Below, one piece after another: positions 15,287 through 16,831 of a stretch of DNA of 16,831 nt. A model generated the notes under the pieces. That model ran no database searches and was not told the DNA's origin. It saw only the letters and a list, made by a program, of their open reading frames with translations. The position numbers were made by a program, and so were the translations under genes. Position 1 is the stretch's first letter; every line of letters begins with the position of its first letter. The DNA is from an uncultured Bacilli bacterium (lineage in GTDB: Bacteria > Bacillota_I > Bacilli_A > RF39 > UBA660): positions 1 to 16,831 of the forward strand of contig CAKOOU010000024.1 of NCBI GenBank assembly GCA_934098455.1. Reading direction: 5' to 3'.

Positions 15287-15315
15287 AAATCAAAAATTAT
15301 TGTAATTTCTGATTT
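15287..15315 (-). terminator. Intrinsic terminator of the surface-protein gene
   Basis: Twelve bases pair (15287-15298 with 15304-15315, one G-T wobble) around a five-base loop, and the minus strand continues TTTT. It includes part of the stop codon of the surface protein and isolates the ATPase operon from it. Confidence 0.8.
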
Positions 15316-16831
15316 ATTTAACATAATCAAGTTCTATACTACTAGGATTAGTATCGCTTACTATATTTATATATTTAGTTTTACTTAAATCTATATTTGG
15401 TAAAGTAATGGTTTCTTCCTTTTTATTTTCTAAAATATAATTTATTATTAATTCTTTATCAGATAACCAATTTTTTAAATCATCAACAGTATGATTTATT
15501 TTATATGTTTGAAAATTTAATTTTTTAGTGCCAGATATATATGCATTCTCATTAGATAATGATACTGCTGTTGATTTTTGATAATTACATAATACTAATT
15601 CTTTTTTTGCATCTTCAATTGGATCATTTACATAAAAATTATTTGTTGACTGTATTATCCAATTATTATCTTTTGTAAATATTTTTTGTGCAATATTTTT
15701 AATTACTTTACCACTTTTAAAATCTATGTAATCATTATAGTCTCCTATTTTTCTTAAAGGCTCATCTAAATATATATTTGTTGTTTCTTCATGGTAAGAT
15801 TCATATTCTGTTACAGTACTTCCCTCTTCTAATTGAATATTTTTTGCATATACAGTTCCTCTTCCATTACCATAAGAAATATGAACATAATCATTTGAGG
15901 TTTCAGGAGTAAAAGTTATTTTTGACTTTGCAAAAACATCTGATGAGCTAATACTTGTTCCTTCTCTTTCTTGACCATTCACATTTACTACAACCACAAT
16001 TCTAGATACATTGCTACTTTTTTTTAAATCGGCAGAAAATGTTAAAACTTTTCCTATATAATTTTCAGGTATTTTTATACGTACACTATTTAAATCGTAA
16101 TTACTACCTTCTAAAACTTCATCATTAATTATAAATTTTGTGTTTTTAGAATAAATTGATTTATAATCTATCAAATTTTTTCCAGTAGTTTTAACACCAA
16201 TCTTATATTTACCGTAATTACTATCATTTGTGTCCGTTACTAAATCCCCTACACTTTTTATTTCACTTGGTATTTCTGGTGACGGTGTTACACCATATTT
16301 TTCATAATCTGTTACTGTACTTCCTTCTTCTAATTGTATTCTAAATTTATAATTATTAAAAGTTATATTATCATTAATATAAAACCACATTGCAGTAATA
16401 TAAGATGTATCAATACTTCTATTAGAAATATTTGTGTCATTTTCTTCCAATTTTAAATCCGCCCAATTTGTAACTGTGTTTGTATTATCATTTTTTCCAA
16501 AGTAAGCTAATGAATACTTATTGGTAGATGTCGAATTAGTTTTATCAATTGAACCACTAATATATTTTACAGATATAGAATATTTTTTAGATGTATCTGC
16601 TTTGATATTAATATTTTTACGAGCAACACCAGAAGTAGAAGTAGTTGTACCATTAATTAAGAAACAATCTTCATCTTTTAAATATTGTATAGTTAATCCA
16701 TTTTCAGTAACAGCCGTTGACCATAAACTTTCATTTAATAAATTCTTCCCACTTCTAGTCTCTTGTACACTATTTCCATATATTCTATAATTACTTAATA
16801 ATTTTGCATTATCTACACTTACACTATTTGT
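15314..16831 (-). CDS. Large surface or phage-tail-like protein, 5' end outside window
   Basis: The frame is open without a stop from the right edge to 15314, giving 505 codons of the C-terminal part; a TTG at 16450 is only an internal codon. Two similar modules are visible. Each starts with GKNL (SGKNLL and TGKNLID) and ends with a beta-rich stretch closing in I/RIQLEEGSTVT(D/E)YE, a pattern seen in jelly-roll, carbohydrate-binding-like modules of phage tail and surface proteins. Between them is PSPEIPSEIKSVGDLVTD, then NYGKYKIGVK, a segment common in tail and baseplate proteins of Firmicutes prophages. The C-terminal 160 residues have no recognised domain, and there is no membrane anchor or sorting signal. 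No other phage gene is in view, so it may be a host surface protein that shares these modules. Its promoter is outside the window. Confidence 0.8.
   Translation of the reverse strand, partial: TNSVSVDNAKLLSNYRIYGNSVQETRSGKNLLNESLWSTAVTENGLTIQYLKDEDCFLINGTTTSTSGVARKNINIKADTSKKYSISVKYISGSIDKTNSTSTNKYSLAYFGKNDNTNTVTNWADLKLEENDTNISNRSIDTSYITAMWFYINDNITFNNYKFRIQLEEGSTVTDYEKYGVTPSPEIPSEIKSVGDLVTDTNDSNYGKYKIGVKTTGKNLIDYKSIYSKNTKFIINDEVLEGSNYDLNSVRIKIPENYIGKVLTFSADLKKSSNVSRIVVVVNVNGQEREGTSISSSDVFAKSKITFTPETSNDYVHISYGNGRGTVYAKNIQLEEGSTVTEYESYHEETTNIYLDEPLRKIGDYNDYIDFKSGKVIKNIAQKIFTKDNNWIIQSTNNFYVNDPIEDAKKELVLCNYQKSTAVSLSNENAYISGTKKLNFQTYKINHTVDDLKNWLSDKELIINYILENKKEETITLPNIDLSKTKYINIVSDTNPSSIELDYVK

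Noticed and set aside
15314..16450. Surface-protein start at the TTG at 16450
   Set aside because: The frame continues upstream without a stop to the window edge and includes a second module, so this TTG is internal.
16521..16790. Plus-strand reading frame of 89 codons
   Set aside because: It is antisense to the surface protein, whose frame is open to the right edge with family-like modules.
15314..16831. Prophage region
   Set aside because: Only one protein has phage-like segments; no integrase, capsid, portal or lysis gene is visible in the window.

Overview
The window is strongly AT-rich DNA with short intergenic gaps, Firmicutes-type promoters (TTGATA-N17-TATAAT), purine-rich ribosome binding sites and AT-only intrinsic terminators. 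It encodes a cell-wall transpeptidase, so the cell makes peptidoglycan. TGG codes for Trp and TGA is used as a stop, so the genetic code is standard rather than mycoplasmal. My inference is an uncultured low-GC Bacilli lineage of the kind found in gut metagenomes; no marker here fixes the taxon. The left edge is a run of ten C in a short GC-rich patch and looks like a contig end.

Region 1 (1-3700) is mostly on the minus strand. rpmG (ribosomal protein L33) and efp (elongation factor P) form an operon whose -35 box lies inside the end of the preceding gene, a class B penicillin-binding protein. Upstream of it are a small unknown gene and a divergent 82-codon gene resembling DUF2624. Region 2 (3660-9060, minus) holds an ORF6N protein with two tandem ORF6N domains and a PLD-like C-terminus, the DNA translocase FtsK/SpoIIIE, a protein with an HEVTH metallopeptidase motif, and miaA. 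Each of ftsK, the ORF6N gene and miaA has a visible promoter. A GufA-type ZIP metal transporter (9155-9940, plus) diverges from miaA. Between its terminator and the next one lies a one-base-frameshifted type IV prepilin-like gene, too short to appear as an intact reading frame.

Region 3 (10142-15271, minus) is the most interesting part. It is a compact four-gene operon behind one near-consensus promoter: a 375-residue unknown protein, a membrane-anchored McrB-like AAA+ ATPase, a DUF2357-family protein without a visible nuclease domain, and a single-pass membrane protein with about eleven 12-residue Asp-rich, probably calcium-binding repeats outside the membrane. The set looks like an ATPase linked to the cell envelope rather than an ordinary McrBC restriction system. 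Region 4 (15314 to the right edge, minus) is the C-terminal 505 codons of a large surface or phage-tail-like protein with two similar ligand-binding-type modules. Its start is beyond the window.
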